Assembly (NCBI RefSeq): GCF_036320965.1
Contig: NC_092234.1
Span: 32,306,203-32,370,202 of the forward strand
Origin: Panulirus ornatus
Taxonomy: Eukaryota > Arthropoda > Malacostraca > Decapoda > Palinuridae
Length of the DNA: 64,000 bases
Direction: 5' to 3'
Below are positions 36,719-48,459 of this stretch, in pieces. The notes under the pieces were generated by a model. That model was given only the letters and a program-made list of their open reading frames with translations. It made no database searches and was not told the DNA's origin. The position numbers and the translations under genes were made by a program. Position 1 is the first letter of the stretch. Each line of letters starts with the position of its first letter.

Positions 36719-36810
36719 CTCTCTCTCTCTCTCTCTCTTTTGCAGAGGATGACATGAGCCTCGTCATCTGCCTAACAAGACTTCGCACACCATACAGCAC
36801 AGCGTCCAGT
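36719..36810 (+). other. Acceptor-like CT tract with possible 63-nt exon
   Basis: (CT)9 then TTTTGCAG (AG at 36,744-36,745) looks like a 3' splice site. From 36,746 one frame (DDMSLVICLTRLRTPYS) stays open through TCCA-GTAAGA at 36,805-36,814, a donor-like site. The family is not recognised, and it may be chance. Confidence 0.15.
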
Positions 36811-37034
36811 AAGACTCATACAGGCAACCTATCTCTTTAATGATGTGTTCTTTCTCAGTTGAAGTAATCCCTTTCTATGTATGCAATTATTACAATTGAC
36901 GTTTTTCATGAATATAGGCTCCTCCTCCCCCCCCCCCTTCCATGCCGTCCCGTCGTTAAGGAAACTAATAATTAATACGCACCGCACGTCACCGATTATA
37001 TGTAAGATAAATTCTGAGGAAGAAGCTAGGAGTG

Positions 37035-37520
37035 ACAGGCTAGTAAAGGCGAGGGCTCCACCCACCCACCACTATAGATGGAAACAGGTTAAAAAAGGAG
37101 AGAGTTCCTTCCCACCCATGACTATAGATGAAGACAGGCTAGTAAAGCATGAGGGGCTCCTCTTCCTCCACCACTACAGAAGGAGACAGAATAGTAAAAC
37201 AGAGTTCCTCCCCACCCACCACTATAGATGAGGACAGGATAGTAAGGGAGAGGGCTCCACCCTATCCACCACTATAGATGGAAATAGCTAGTAAACAGTG
37301 AGTTCCTCCCCACTTCCCCGCTGTAGATCGAGACAGGATAGTAAAGCAAAGGGCTCCACCCTACCCATCACTATAAATGGCAGCAGGATAATAAAGCATG
37401 ATGCTTCTCCCCCATCCATCAATACAGAAGGAGGCAGACTGGTAAAACAGAAGGCTCCTCCTAAAACACCCCTATAAATAGTAGAACAAATGGCTCCTCC
37501 CTACCCACTATCTTGGGGAA
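37035..37520. repeat. ~50-bp degenerate minisatellite, about 9 copies
   Basis: Units resemble CACCACTATAGATGAGGACA, then GGATAGTAAAGCAGAGGG and CTCC(A/T)CCC. Confidence 0.9.
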
Positions 37521-37539
37521 AACCTGTCTCTCCCTCACT

Positions 37540-38990
37540 CTCTCCAGTGAGGAGAAGTTATAACGTGCGGGCCGATCGGGTGGTCGGTCCTCCATGCTTG
37601 TTTCCTGATGCCTAGATTATGGGTGTCTCTGAGTGTATGTGCGCGTGTGCGTGCGTGCGTGTCCTGGGGATGTACCTGGAGTGTGAAGTGACTCCACGCG
37701 CTTATGACCAAGGGCTGAGGTGTGCGCTTGAGTCGAGATGCTTCTCTTCTGGTGCCTGTGCTTGCTAACAGGGGAAACGAAAGCAAGGGAAAGCAGGAAC
37801 AGTGAAACGTAAGCATGAAAAGGGCGAAGGAGATGAAATCTGAAAATACGTAAAGGGATAAAGGCCACCAATAAACGTGGAGGAGAGGATATCACGAAGG
37901 AAGCGAAACGAGGGGAAAGAAAGTTAGAGAAGTAATGGAAACGACGATGAATAATGTAGAAGGAAGGCCACAAAAACAATAAAGAAGGGACGAAAAGCGA
38001 GAAGAATGCACAAATGGAAAGGAATCTAAGAAGAAAACGTTGAGATAGGATGGGCACGCTGATGAAACGTGAAGAAGAGGCAGAAACCATGAAGAAAACG
38101 TAGAGGATCGGCAGAAAGCCTGGAAGATGACACAGAGGAAGGACAGACTACACCCTGAGTAACAGAGAAACCATAGGGTAAAGGAGAAGGTGTAGAAACC
38201 AAAAATCATGTGTATAAAAAGACAAAGAACCCCAAAGACACTCAATGTGCGTTCTATGCTCGCCTTCACGTGCTATGAACCTTTCCCAAACACTGCCACA
38301 GAAACGTTGTTATTTATGTCAACACGGTGATATAAAGCCTTTTAAAAGACAAAGAAATATGTAATAAGGAGAGTTACAGAAAGGAAATCCAAAGAATTAG
38401 ATTAAGATAATAAAAAAACTAGTAATATGAGCGTAGAAACCCTTTCTTAAAAAATAAGTTCTACGACCACAAGAAGGGAAGTTGGCTGGCTATTGGGACT
38501 TTAAGCCTACCATTTATCAGGATCATCACGACCGTCAAGTTACAGCAAACCCTCTCGGAAGATCTCCAACACCTTCATATTCAAGATAAGTCTATGATCA
38601 TTATCTGTATGGCCCTGAACAAGAAGGGGTTAAAAATTGATACTTTGAAAAGAGGGAAAGCCGCGTATTGCTTTAACATGGTGACGACAAATGCCACAGA
38701 ATACCAGTCAAATACAGACTGGAAGTAACTCTATCAACATAAATACAAAGATAAAGAATTAAGGCACAGAAAACGATGTCATCGAATCGCATAGAAAAGA
38801 AAGCATGGAAATGGAGGAGCGCCGAAGGAGATGGATCCTAAAACGAAAAAGAGTAAAATATAATCCTATATTTAAAGCAAAGTAATCTTATATTTAAAGC
38901 AAAGTAACTCGTGAATTAGAAAAAACTTCTTTAAATCGTTAAGAAAACTCGAAAGGAAAAAAACGAAAAACAGACATGGGACTGGGTTAG
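37540..38990. other. Purine-rich strand, no gene
   Basis: 37,760-38,230 is strongly A/G-rich on the plus strand (GAAGAAAACG, GGAAAG words), which leaves Phe/Ser/Leu-rich open frames of 125-157 codons on the minus strand. These are composition artefacts in my view. The rest is AT-rich without motifs. Confidence 0.5.
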
Positions 38991-39021
38991 GGCAAAAGAG
39001 CAGATCCCTCGGCATTCACGG

Positions 39022-39025
<4 letters not shown>

Positions 39026-39081
<56 letters not shown>
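39026..39081. repeat. (GA)n microsatellite
   Basis: Perfect GA array of about 56 bp. Confidence 0.99.
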
Positions 39082-39083
<2 letters not shown>

Positions 39084-39421
39084 CAACGCCCCGAGAATGT
39101 GGCTTTAATTGTTGGTGAAGTCCCGCGGTCTACCGCAAGAAAACACTCGAGGAGGGCAAGAATACTGCGGGCGGGGCATTGTCGGGGGAAGAACCTGCCA
39201 CGGGAAACAATCGGGGGATAACGAGTAGTAGTGAGCGGCCAGACGCACAATGAAACAATGGCACTGGAAACTGTAGGTAAAGTGGGTGGGCGGGGGAGAG
39301 GTGGGACACTGAGGGAGAGAGAGAGTGTGTGTGGGAGAGACGGCAGAAACGTTACGTCTAAGACTGACGAGGAATAGAAGGAGGTCAAATACGTATATTT
39401 CCAAGAGAATGGTTCAGGATC

Positions 39422-39424
<3 letters not shown>

Positions 39425-39507
<83 letters not shown>
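39425..39507. repeat. (TA)n microsatellite
   Basis: Perfect TA array of about 83 bp. The 39,510-40,320 stretch after it holds no recognisable gene. Confidence 0.99.
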
Positions 39508-39509
<2 letters not shown>

Positions 39510-40328
39510 AACGGCTGCGGCTTTATTTTTTGTTTTATTATTCTTACATGTTTTCTGAAGAATGAAGAAGATTGCATTACCAACAGGATTGCTTGTCTGT
39601 TATCACCGACCGCTGAAAACGTTTCGGTTATTTGAAGGTTTCCTAAAACAAAACCCAACTCGGAGTCTCCACCACAGCCTCTCAAATCTCTGCCGTCTCT
39701 CCCAACCTGCGATACTGCTCCCCCGTTTCCTTCTTTATGTCCACATGATTGTTAAGTCTGGTTACAATTTACCGTCGTTACCCTAAACAAAGAAAATACT
39801 TGAGAATAATAATTCACCAACATTTTTACATCTTCTTATCTCCTTAGTTCACCAGAGAAGTCTTGTTTCCGTCCTGTAAACGCTTCAGCGTCGAGTCTAC
39901 TGGAGTAAAGAGATGCATTACTCTTGGTCTAGTGTGCAATCACTCGTCACAGGCAAATTCGCAAGCTATCCTTCGACAACCGTACACCAGACGCTAATAC
40001 TACTGCATGGGAATGTTAAGTACCATACGGATACATGTGTCATGTACGTGTGTGTAAACGTGCGTACATACATACACACAGTGCATACATATTTATCTAT
40101 CTATCTATAATTGCTCCAGGACCAATTTCTCCTGAGTCATGGTGTTACCCGGGACTTCCTGAAGTCTCTTGCCGTTCAGGGATGCCCTATTTCCAGAAGC
40201 AGGGAAATGTAGATTCCTTTAGAGCGAGAAGTTTTTGCCGAAACTATACTCCCAGTGATACAGCCCTACTAAAGGTTACCTTTCACTCGAGCGAGCGCAA
40301 TCCGGTAACACCGATACATTCATACATA

Positions 40329-40344
<16 letters not shown>

Positions 40345-40361
<17 letters not shown>

Positions 40362-41542
40362 GCCGATGTCTCCCGCGTTTGCGAGGTAGCGCAAGGAAAC
40401 AGACGAAAGAAATGGCCCAAACCACCCCCATACACATGTATATACATACGTCCACACACGCAAATATACATACCTACACAGCTTTCCATGGTTTACCCCA
40501 GACGCTTCACATGCCCTGATTCAATCCACTGACAGCACGTCAACCCCGGTATACCACATCGATCCAATTCACTCTATTCCTTGCCCTCCTTTCACCCTCC
40601 TGCATGTTCAGGCCCCGATCACACAAAATCTTTTTCACTCCATCTTTCCACCTCCAATTTGGTCTCCCACTTCTCCTCGTTTCCTCCACCTCCGACACAT
40701 ATATCCTCTTAGTCAATCTTTCCTCACTCATTCTCTCCATGTGCCCAAACCATTTCAAAACACCCTCTTCTGCTCTCTCACCCACGCTCTTTTTATTTCC
40801 ACACATCTCTCTTACCCTTACGTTACTTACTCGATCAAACCACCTCACACCACACATTGTCCTCAAACATCTCATTTCCAGCACATCCATCCTCTTGCTC
40901 ACAACTCTATCCATAGCCCACGCCTCGCAACCATACAACATTGTTGGAACCACTATTCCTTCAAACATACCCATTTTTACTTTCCGAGATAATGTTCTCG
41001 ACTTCCACACATTCTTCAAGGCTCCCAGGATTTTCGCCCCCCTCCCCCACCCTATGATCCACTTCCGCTTCCATGGTTCCATCCGCTGCCAGATCCACTC
41101 CCAGATATCTAAAACACTTTACTTCCTCCAGTTTTTCTCCATTCAAACTTACCTCCCAATTGACTTGACCCTCAACCCTACTGTACCTAATAACCTTGCT
41201 CTTATTCACATTTACTCTTAACTTTCTTCTTTCACACACTTTACCAAACTCAGTCACCAGCTTCTGCAGTTTCTCACATGAATCAGCCACCAGCGCTGTA
41301 TCATCAGCGAACAACAACTGACTCACTTCCCAAGCTCTCTCATCCCCAACAGATTTCATACTTGCCCCTCTTTCCAAAACTCTTTCATTCACCTCCCTAA
41401 CAACGCCATCCATAAACAAATTAAACAACCATGGATACATCACACACCCCTGCCGCAAACCTACATTCACTGAGAACCAATCACTTTCCTCTCTTCCTAC
41501 ACGTACACATGCCTTACATCCTCGATAAAAACTTTTCACTGC

Positions 41543-41547
<5 letters not shown>
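40345..41547 (-). mobile_element. LINE copy 1, 5'-truncated
   Basis: Minus-strand element nearly identical to the 3' half of the copy at 53.7-56.1 kb. It begins (5') inside the RT domain at 41,547, where homology stops exactly at a (TA)n array, and ends at an A-run (plus-strand T-run 40,345-40,361) followed by another short (TA)n. The 3' untranslated region (40,362-40,539) contains the GCTACCTCGC tail. Its coding part is the separate pseudogene entry. Confidence 0.95.
40540..41539 (-). pseudogene. Reverse transcriptase of LINE copy 1, frameshifted
   Basis: Two overlapping open frames: 40,961-41,539 carries RT motif B (GLRQGCVMYPWLFN), motif C (LLFADDTALVA) and KCFRYLGV, and 40,540-41,082 carries the C-terminal YGCEAWAMDRV, WFGHMERM and GRPNWRWKDGV segments. 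They join at a single extra C in a C-run (41,037-41,042, six C where the sister copy has five), which shifts the frame. Motif B reads MYP where the sister reads MSP. By eye there are about a dozen residue differences over roughly 330 residues against the sister, so the two copies are young relatives. Lacks RT motif A and everything upstream, so inactive. Confidence 0.93.

Positions 41548-41609
<62 letters not shown>
41547..41609. repeat. (TA)n microsatellite between LINE and SINE-like copies
   Basis: About 63 bp TA array lying exactly between the truncated LINE and SINE-like copy B. Confidence 0.99.
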
Positions 41610-41610
<1 letters not shown>

Positions 41611-41612
<2 letters not shown>

Positions 41613-41834
41613 TTTTTTTTAACAATTCGCCATTTCCCGCGTTAGCGAGGTAGCGTTAAGAACAGAGGACTGGGCCTTTGTGGAATATCCTCACCTGGCC
41701 CCCCTCTGTTCCTTCTTTTGGAAAATTAAAAAAAAAAAAAAAAAACGAGAGGGGAGGATTTCCAGCCTCCTGCTCCCTCCCCTTTTAGTCGCCTTCTACG
41801 ACACGCAGGGAACACGTGGGAAGTATTCTTAATC

Positions 41835-41838
<4 letters not shown>
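41611..41838 (-). mobile_element. SINE-like element, copy B
   Basis: Same ~230-bp element as at 10.0 kb, minus strand. The A-tail is plus-strand T-run 41,612-41,620, then the tail GCTACCTCGCTAACGCGGGA, the TTTTCCAAAAGAAGGAACAG block, a lengthened internal A-run (about 18 A on the plus strand near 41,728-41,745) and the GTCGTAGAAGGCGACTAAAA block. It is flanked on both sides by (TA)n. No ORF. Confidence 0.9.

Positions 41839-41904
<66 letters not shown>
41839..41904. repeat. (TA)n microsatellite
   Basis: About 66 bp TA array, the other flank of SINE-like copy B. Confidence 0.99.
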
Positions 41905-41907
<3 letters not shown>

Positions 41908-41999
41908 GGTGTGACCGTGATGTTGGCAGCAGCACACCTCTGCCAGCAGTGAATTGGACTCGACATGGATGTAGACTCCACAAGCAAAGAACCAGGACC

Positions 42000-42385
42000 T
42001 TGGTGGTCCGCGCTTCTGCCGCTACCCCGAAGGGTCTTGGCGAGTCTGATCTGCTGCCACCACCCCGCAGAGGTCTCGGTGGTCCGTGCTTCTGCCACCA
42101 AGTCCAAAGGGCCCGGTGGTCCGCGCTCTGCTACCACGACCCCTAGAGGTCTCGGTGGTCCGCGCTGCTGCCACCACCCCCAGAGGTCTTGGTGGTCTGC
42201 GCTGTGCCACGACCCCCAGAGGTCTCGGTGGTCCGCGCTGCTGCCACCACCCCTAAAGGTCTTGGTGGTCTGCGCTGTGCCACGACCCCCAGAGGTCTCG
42301 GTGGTCTGCGCTGTGCCACCACCCTTAGAGGTCGCGGTGGTCCGCGCTACTACCACCACTCCCAGAGGTCTTGGTGGTCCGAGCT
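42000..42385. repeat. ~37-bp minisatellite, about 10 copies
   Basis: Units such as AGAGGTCTCGGTGGTCCGCG followed by CTGCTGCCACCACCCC. Two unit variants (GCTGCTGCCACCACC and GCTGTGCCACGACC) alternate in the middle. Long frames of 174-176 codons on both strands come from the repeat. Confidence 0.92.
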
Positions 42386-42489
42386 CTCACTCATCCTCAA
42401 TTCTGAGCTTTTCTTCTTCAGAAGAGCAGCTCAGGTGGCTCCTTGATTTCTTTTGCTCCTATCTAATGAGAAGCTCAAGGAACATCTAA

Positions 42490-42800
42490 TTGTGTCTTGG
42501 AGTACGTTCATGAACTTCCTTACCCCGTCATGAGGTCCCTCACACCTCCAGGAGTTCTCCCAAAGCCTCCCGTCTTATGAGTTCCCTCACTTCCTCAGAG
42601 AAGAACATCTCAAACCCTTGGAGTTACCTTCCCATAACTCGGGAGTTCCCTTGCATCCCTAAAGTTGATTTTACCTGTTCTAGAGTTCCCTCACAAACCT
42701 TAAGAGTTTTCATATATTCCAGGAGAACCCTTAGACTCCAGGAGTTCCCGGCGGCTCCCGGGAAGGGACCCAGCAGCCACAGCACCTCAGGTAATGCCCC
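42490..42800. repeat. Degenerate GAGTTCCC-rich array
   Basis: GGAGTTCCC/GAGTTCCCTCAC words recur every 25-50 bp, a heavily decayed minisatellite. Confidence 0.6.
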
Positions 42801-42931
42801 ATTCAGACACTTCATTAGTCCTGAGACAGGTAATCAAGCACTACAATCACCTAATTTCCAGTGCTTTTCGAAGGCCAGATAGTTGTATGCAAGGTCTGAG
42901 CTTGTTAAATCTCTTGAGGGTGATTTCTCTA

Positions 42932-43040
42932 TTTTCAGTCACACTAACCATACGTGGATTTATTTGACGATAAAAAGATTTCTTTACTTTCAGTCACACT
43001 AACCATAGGTGGATTTATTTGATGATAAAAAGATTACCAT
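42932..43040. repeat. 55-bp tandem duplication
   Basis: Two copies of a block beginning TTCAGTCACACTAACCATA, offset by 55 bp, differing at about three positions. Confidence 0.95.
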
Positions 43041-43214
43041 ACAAAGACTCGTTTCGTTAAGACAGTAAGGTATACTGAAACAGCGACGACTTTCCATTCT
43101 GGACTTCAAAAATGCAACTCTACGTTTAGCCAGTCCCCGCTCCCCTCTGCATAAAGCATATAACTTACACATCCTCATCTCTGTCTATGAGGATCAGAAA
43201 TTTAGGATATAATT

Positions 43215-43360
43215 ATTGTCCTCCAGCAGATAACCTCGTCACAGACCATCAGGTCTGTTATCTAGTCTTACCATAGACATCCCTATGTATCGTTCTCCAG
43301 CAATTAACCACGTCAGAGACCATCAGGTCTTCAGTTATCTGGTCTTATAATGTATTCCCG
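43215..43360. repeat. Duplicated AGCAGATAACC segment
   Basis: Two to three imperfect copies of CCAGCAGATAACCTCGTCAC, AGACCATCAGGTCT and TTATCTGGTCTTA. A further relative sits at 6,313 and suggests a dispersed family. Confidence 0.7.
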
Positions 43361-43873
43361 CGTCCTGTCCTCCTGCAGATAGCCTCCCTATTCGGTCACC
43401 CGTTACCTGGCTACCCCCTGCACTCAGGAGCGAGACTCTACTCAGCGCCGTCTCGGTGGGGACTCCCAGGTAATCATAGGCCCCATCCTCATCTACAGTC
43501 CAGCCTGTCTTAGTCAGTGTCAACCACAACGGCTAAATGTGTCTCCTGCCCACCTCCTGCCCACCCCCAGACACGCCCCTGACCCACCCTTGTCCCACTA
43601 TATTCCGCCCACAGCACCGCAGGGACGGCCCACCGTGGGTTAAACAGGCCGCAGAGAGTTGGAGGTGGGGTGTGGGGGTAAGGACAGAGGAAATGCTTGT
43701 TTAATTTGCCCCATATCTCCCGGAGCTGTTCATGAGCGATGCCGCTGCTGCTGGTGGGGGTCTTGTTGTTGTGGCTGGTGGTAGTGGTTGTTGTTGTTAT
43801 TGTTGTTGTCGTAAGCCGTGTTACGAGGGGCGGGTTCCAGTTGCAGTCTGGATTTGCGAATGCGAGGTTCTTG

Positions 43874-43876
<3 letters not shown>

Positions 43877-43929
<53 letters not shown>
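43877..43929. repeat. (GA)n microsatellite
   Basis: Perfect GA array of about 53 bp, preceded by a GTT/GTG-rich segment (43,745-43,810). Confidence 0.99.
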
Positions 43930-43932
<3 letters not shown>

Positions 43933-44054
43933 TGTTATGGTTGTGGGTGAGTGGATAGGGTGTGTGTGTTTGGTTTTCAAACGCTTCCCAATACTATCCT
44001 CGCAGTCCGTCCTTTTTGTTACGACACGTTTGGTTCACTTTCTTTAACCTCTTC

Positions 44055-44290
44055 GGTATGACGGCACGACCCTTCAGCACGACGGCGCAACCCTTGAGCA
44101 CGACGACACGACCCTTGAGCACGACGGCGCAACCCTTGAGCACGACGACACGACCCTTGAGCACGACGGCGCAACCCTTGAGCACGACGACACGACCCTT
44201 AAGCACGACGACACGACCCTTGAGCACGAGGACACGAGCCTTGAGCACGACGACACGACCCTTGAGCACGACGGTACGGCCCTAAGTATG
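44055..44290 (-). repeat. 21-bp family, locus 5, with 42-bp alternation
   Basis: About 11 copies. Two 21-bp variants, CGACGGCGCAACCCTTGAGC and CGACGACACGACCCTTGAGC, alternate regularly in the first two thirds, giving a 42-bp higher-order unit. Orientation as in loci 2 and 3. Confidence 0.95.
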
Positions 44291-44334
44291 ATGACATGGC
44301 CTTTGACCGGCATCAAAGTGTCAGGTACAAGACC

Positions 44335-44510
44335 ATGCCATCAAATCCGAGGATCGTTCGATCTTGCTCAAAGGTCGTGCCGACGTGTTCAAAGGTCGTA
44401 CCGACGCTCAAGGGTCGCACCGTCGCACTCAGGGACAGATTAGTCGTGCTCGAGGTTCGTCCTGTCGTGCTCAATGATCGTACCATCGTACTCCAGGGGT
44501 CGTCATCCGT
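44335..44510 (+). repeat. 21-bp family, locus 6
   Basis: About eight diverged copies in the opposite orientation to locus 5 (e.g. GTGCTCAATGATCGTACCAT), only 45 bp from it. Confidence 0.88.
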
Positions 44511-44600
44511 TAAATACACAATTACGCCCACTTGCATACACACACATACATAAACACACAAACACCCATCCATACCCACTTCCCTTCGAGCCATAAGAGA

Positions 44601-44604
<4 letters not shown>

Positions 44605-44655
<51 letters not shown>
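44605..44655. repeat. (CA)n microsatellite
   Basis: Perfect CA array of about 51 bp. Confidence 0.99.
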
Positions 44656-44658
<3 letters not shown>

Positions 44659-44862
44659 CATCCAGACCGTAAAAACCTTGAGAAACGAGGAGTTCTTCAG
44701 CCAAACACTAGGCAGTGGGGATGCGGACGGGCCTTGTAAAGACAAGGGGCCCGTGCCAGGCTAAAAAGGCCTGGTGAATCTTGAACATCATTTGGCCGAG
44801 AGGAACACACACACAACCAAACGCAAACAATCGTCGACGCCACATCGCGAAAAAGCGAATAT

Positions 44863-44905
44863 CATTTTTTTTTTTTTTTTGGGGGGGGGGAGGGGGAGAG
44901 AGGAT
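44863..44905. repeat. Poly-T / poly-G junction
   Basis: A run of about 17 T followed directly by 10 G, then AGGGGGAGAGAGG. Confidence 0.95.
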
Positions 44906-45159
44906 AGACCGGGTCACCTCGGCCTGGTTATGTTATCTCGTGCTGTATTTTACACCAAACATACGGCACCTTATCTACAGCACGTCAGCCGGGTCGGGCG
45001 CGTTGCTGGCCCGAGCAAGAGGAGGGCGGGGCAAGGGTCCGAACCTGCCTAATTAAGATATAGGTTCTGTTTAGGGCTGAGGCCGACTAATTTTCGTGAT
45101 AGAGATTATCGCAAAAGTGGGAGGACCTGTTTCCTTGTGGGTGTGTGTGTGGTTGTACC

Positions 45160-45470
45160 CGTGGTTGTGGGAAGGTGGGTGGTTGGGGGAGGTGTGGAAA
45201 CGCGGAGGTGATGGGTGGCGGAGTGCGTGACTGTGGTGGGAAGGGGGAGGGGGTAGTGGTAATTAGTGGCTGTGGTGGTGAGAAGGGGTGGTGGTGAAGT
45301 GTTGACGTTAGGTGGAAGGGAAGGGGTAATGCTAATGGTGGTGGGAGGGTAGTTCTGGTGGGAAGGGGTAGTACTGTGGTGGTGGTGGTGGTGGTGGAGC
45401 GTCAGTAGTCATCATGGGTGGTGGTTGTGGTGGTGGAGCGTCAGTAGTCATCATGGGTGGTAGTGGCAGT
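45160..45470. repeat. GTGG-rich stretch with 39-bp duplication
   Basis: G/T-rich (TGG)n-like sequence containing two copies of GGAGCGTCAGTAGTCATCAT, 39 bp apart (45,396 and 45,435). Confidence 0.88.
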
Positions 45471-47090
45471 CGTCAGGGTGCGGATCGTGATCCGGAGGTC
45501 GTGGAGGACGTCAGAGAACAGTACGGTGTCTCCAGAGCAGCATCACTTCATCTGTAGACTGTGTTACAGCTCGCTGCACCTAACCAGCGTCTCCTACAAT
45601 CTCGACCGAATAGCCCAATTCTTAATCAAACCGGAACGTCGATTTTAAATATGGCTGCGCGTCATCTATGCATATCGGCGCGGAGGATGTCGTAAATTGT
45701 GCTAATTATCATTCATGCTGAGCACTTCTTAAAAATACCACCTTGGCTCTGAGGCGCGGCCGCCCAGCACCCGCACCATCATAAACAGGTGACAAAAGTC
45801 AGTGTAAAGTTGCCTTCTAACTCAGCTTGCCCTTAACAAGAGCTTATGTCAGACGTTAATAGAGGGGAGACGAGCCTTTGAGACGGTCGCAAGAGGTACC
45901 ACATGTACCACGCCTCACACATACCACCACCTCCACCTCTTCCTCTCCCGTCACACCTCCCTTCATTACAACACCCGCCATTGGGTAACAACGCTCGCTG
46001 CAACCGACTCATCACCGTCTATCCAAAGATACTCGTGTGTGAGCGTAAAACCAAGTCTGAGATAGGGACGTGCTTACGGCCTCGACACCACGCCGCCGAG
46101 GGGGCACAGAGGGGCAGACGGAAGGTGTGCACAACGAGGGGAGAGGTGGCGGCTCGACGTGCCAAGTTTTTAATACGGACGTCACCACCTGTTACGCTAA
46201 TTAATCTTAGCTAAGCATCTTAACAAGGCAGCCAAGTCATTGTGGCCTCACGCCCGCACACTAGCCCACCCTTCCAAGTACAACTAATTAGGTGGTGTAT
46301 AATTAACGCGGACGATAAAAAGGCTTACATAAGGAGACACCATTTCGGGGTCGTTACGGGAGACCACAAACGAGACTGTATATGGCTAAGGTTCGCGGAT
46401 CTACGTACCTACAGGTGATCACGCTCGAGAAGAATCAATGTAATACATAATGAACTTCAAGTAACACTGAATTTCTAAATCTAAGGCAATAGTACATTCC
46501 TCCCCATAGGCAAAGACTTATACATAGTACAAGGTATACACAGGTATAAAATAAAAACTGTACACAGTATACATAAGCATTAAGTTAACGGAAGTGAAAA
46601 CGTGTGTCTGATGACGGAGATCGAAGACATTTTTTTTTTTGTAACGTACAATTTTCGTTCAAATAACGAACCTGATGACAAAAATGTTCTGTCGTTACGA
46701 AGCGAGGAAGGTCCGGCCACAGCTGCGCGGCGCCCTCAAGCACCGCCGCCCTCCGCCAACACGACACAATCAACGACGGACTCGCGTCGGCCTGCGAGAG
46801 GCGCTTCCCCGAGCTCCACCTCCTCTACTGCCTTGCCTGCCCACGGCCAAGGTGGTAACCTCGTACTTGCCATTCAGCATTAACGACATACCTCACCAGC
46901 CACTCGTCTCCAACGTTATGTCGTAAGTTTCTGTGCCTTTAATCAGCACGGTTGAATCCACGGGTGTGACGTATGATGAAGAAGTGTATTTTAAGAATGC
47001 AACAAATGAATGCGACGTGATCGTATATATATATCTATATATACAGTGGAGGTTCAAACCAAATTGATAATCGTCAGCTGTTTAACTCCA
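45470..47090. other. No supported gene
   Basis: Unique-looking; parts (46,680-46,870) are GC-richer with overlapping frames (83-93 codons) rich in Arg/Pro/Ala. No motif and no clear exon boundary. Confidence 0.5.
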
Positions 47091-47094
47091 GATG

Positions 47095-47150
47095 TACGAT
47101 GGTTCCGACCGACCCTTAAGCACAACGATGTTGCTCTTTGAAATGAGGAC
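47095..47150 (-). repeat. 21-bp family, locus 7 (remnant)
   Basis: About two diverged copies: ACGATGGTTCCGACCGACCC then TTAAGCACAACGATG, same orientation as loci 2, 3 and 5. Confidence 0.6.
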
Positions 47151-47499
47151 GTGTCCCCTGATCTGGTGACCTGTGACCTGTCCCCTGACCTGTGACCTAA
47201 GGGTCACACCCTCGTCCTTAAAGGGCTAAACCCCATTTAATACAATTTCTTACTGCATAGAAAATGATAAAGAATCGACCGATTTAGCAGAAGTACGTTA
47301 TATAAGACAGTAATTCAAGCCTCACCCATCGATTGTGGTAACCGTCACTGAAAATATGTAATACGTTTCAAACAAGAGAAATTCGTGCCAAAGTGAATAA
47401 CATTAATATAATCGGTAATGACCGAATGGATGTAAACACCCTGGGCCACAACTACATGGAAAGAACACCATGTGACAATTACATATCAACAGTTTCAGA

Positions 47500-47600
47500 T
47501 GACTGCGATCAGGTTCGAATCTTGGTTGCGGAACTCGGTCCACAGTCAACCTAGCGGTTCGTTATCCGCTAGGGGTTGGTCGACAAAATAGGTACTTTCC
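47500..47600 (+). mobile_element. Possible tRNA-derived SINE piece
   Basis: AGGTTCGAATCTTGGTTGCG at 47,512 contains a perfect B-box core (GGTTCGAATC). No convincing A box upstream, and it ends at a (TA)n array. Confidence 0.35.
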
Positions 47601-47608
47601 TTTGGCAA

Positions 47609-47610
<2 letters not shown>

Positions 47611-47684
<74 letters not shown>
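47611..47684. repeat. (TA)n microsatellite
   Basis: About 74 bp TA array, 5' flank of SINE-like copy C. Confidence 0.99.
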
Positions 47685-47686
<2 letters not shown>

Positions 47687-47922
47687 CCTGGGGATAAGAG
47701 AGACAGAATACTTCCCACGTATTCCCTGCGTGTCGTAGAAGGCGACTAAAAGGGGAGGGAGCGGGGGGCTGGAAATCCTCCCCTCTCGTTTTTTTTTTTA
47801 ATTTTCCAAAAGAAGGAACAGAGAATTGGGCCAGGTGAGGGTATTCCCTCAAAGGCCCAGTCGTCTGTTCTTAACGCTACCTCGCTAATGCGGGAAATGG
47901 CAAATAGTTTGAAAGAAAGAAA

Positions 47923-47924
<2 letters not shown>
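47685..47924 (+). mobile_element. SINE-like element, copy C
   Basis: Plus-strand copy of the ~230-bp element: CCCTGGGGATAAGAGAGACA start, TGCGTGTCGTAGAAGGCGAC, GGAAATCCTCCCCTCTCG, TTTTCCAAAAGAAGGAACAG, then CTTAACGCTACCTCGCTAAT, GCGGGAAATGGC and an A/GAAA-rich tail. Flanked by (TA)n at both ends. Confidence 0.92.

Positions 47925-47994
<70 letters not shown>
47924..47994. repeat. (TA)n microsatellite
   Basis: About 71 bp TA array, 3' flank of SINE-like copy C. Confidence 0.99.
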
Positions 47995-47996
<2 letters not shown>

Positions 47997-48243
47997 TTAA
48001 AGAGATTAAACATCATCATCTAACCCTACCTTAGCATGAAAATCTCTAAACGACATGAAAACAAAATCAGCCAACTTCTAAACAATAAGACAACACATAT
48101 CAGCTGATGGTATGTAAACAACATCAGCCGATAACACCTGGATAACGCCAGCTGATAAAACCCTCTTAATCATAACTACTGATGTTATTCATTTTACCCT
48201 TTTCCATGGCGTTTCAAACGGCCTGTTACCGACAAGTCATCGA

Positions 48244-48245
<2 letters not shown>

Positions 48246-48304
<59 letters not shown>
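48246..48304. repeat. (TA)n microsatellite
   Basis: About 59 bp TA array; a (GGA)n run of about 24 bp follows at 48,430-48,453. Confidence 0.99.
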
Positions 48305-48308
<4 letters not shown>

Positions 48309-48459
48309 AAGATATCACATCCGATATCACTTCTCAGTAAATATGAAAATCCGAGAGAAAGCACCGTAAGCACTCCCAAACAGGCCAGTGGATCTATAAT
48401 CTCTTCGCGTTTGTCATCACTCACTTGATGAGGAGGAGGAGGAGGAGGAGGATAGAAAA

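Noticed and set aside
37535..38269. Overlapping minus-strand frames of 93-157 codons
   Set aside because: Phe/Ser/Leu-rich products of an A/G-rich plus strand. No conserved motif or splice framework.
38987..39685. 232-codon minus-strand open frame
   Set aside because: Bridges a (GA)n and a (TA)n array (Ser-Leu and Tyr-Ile runs) with a composition-biased middle. No domain.
41829..42489. 174-176 codon frames on both strands
   Set aside because: Driven by the ~37-bp minisatellite. Frames are open on both strands and the peptide is purely periodic.
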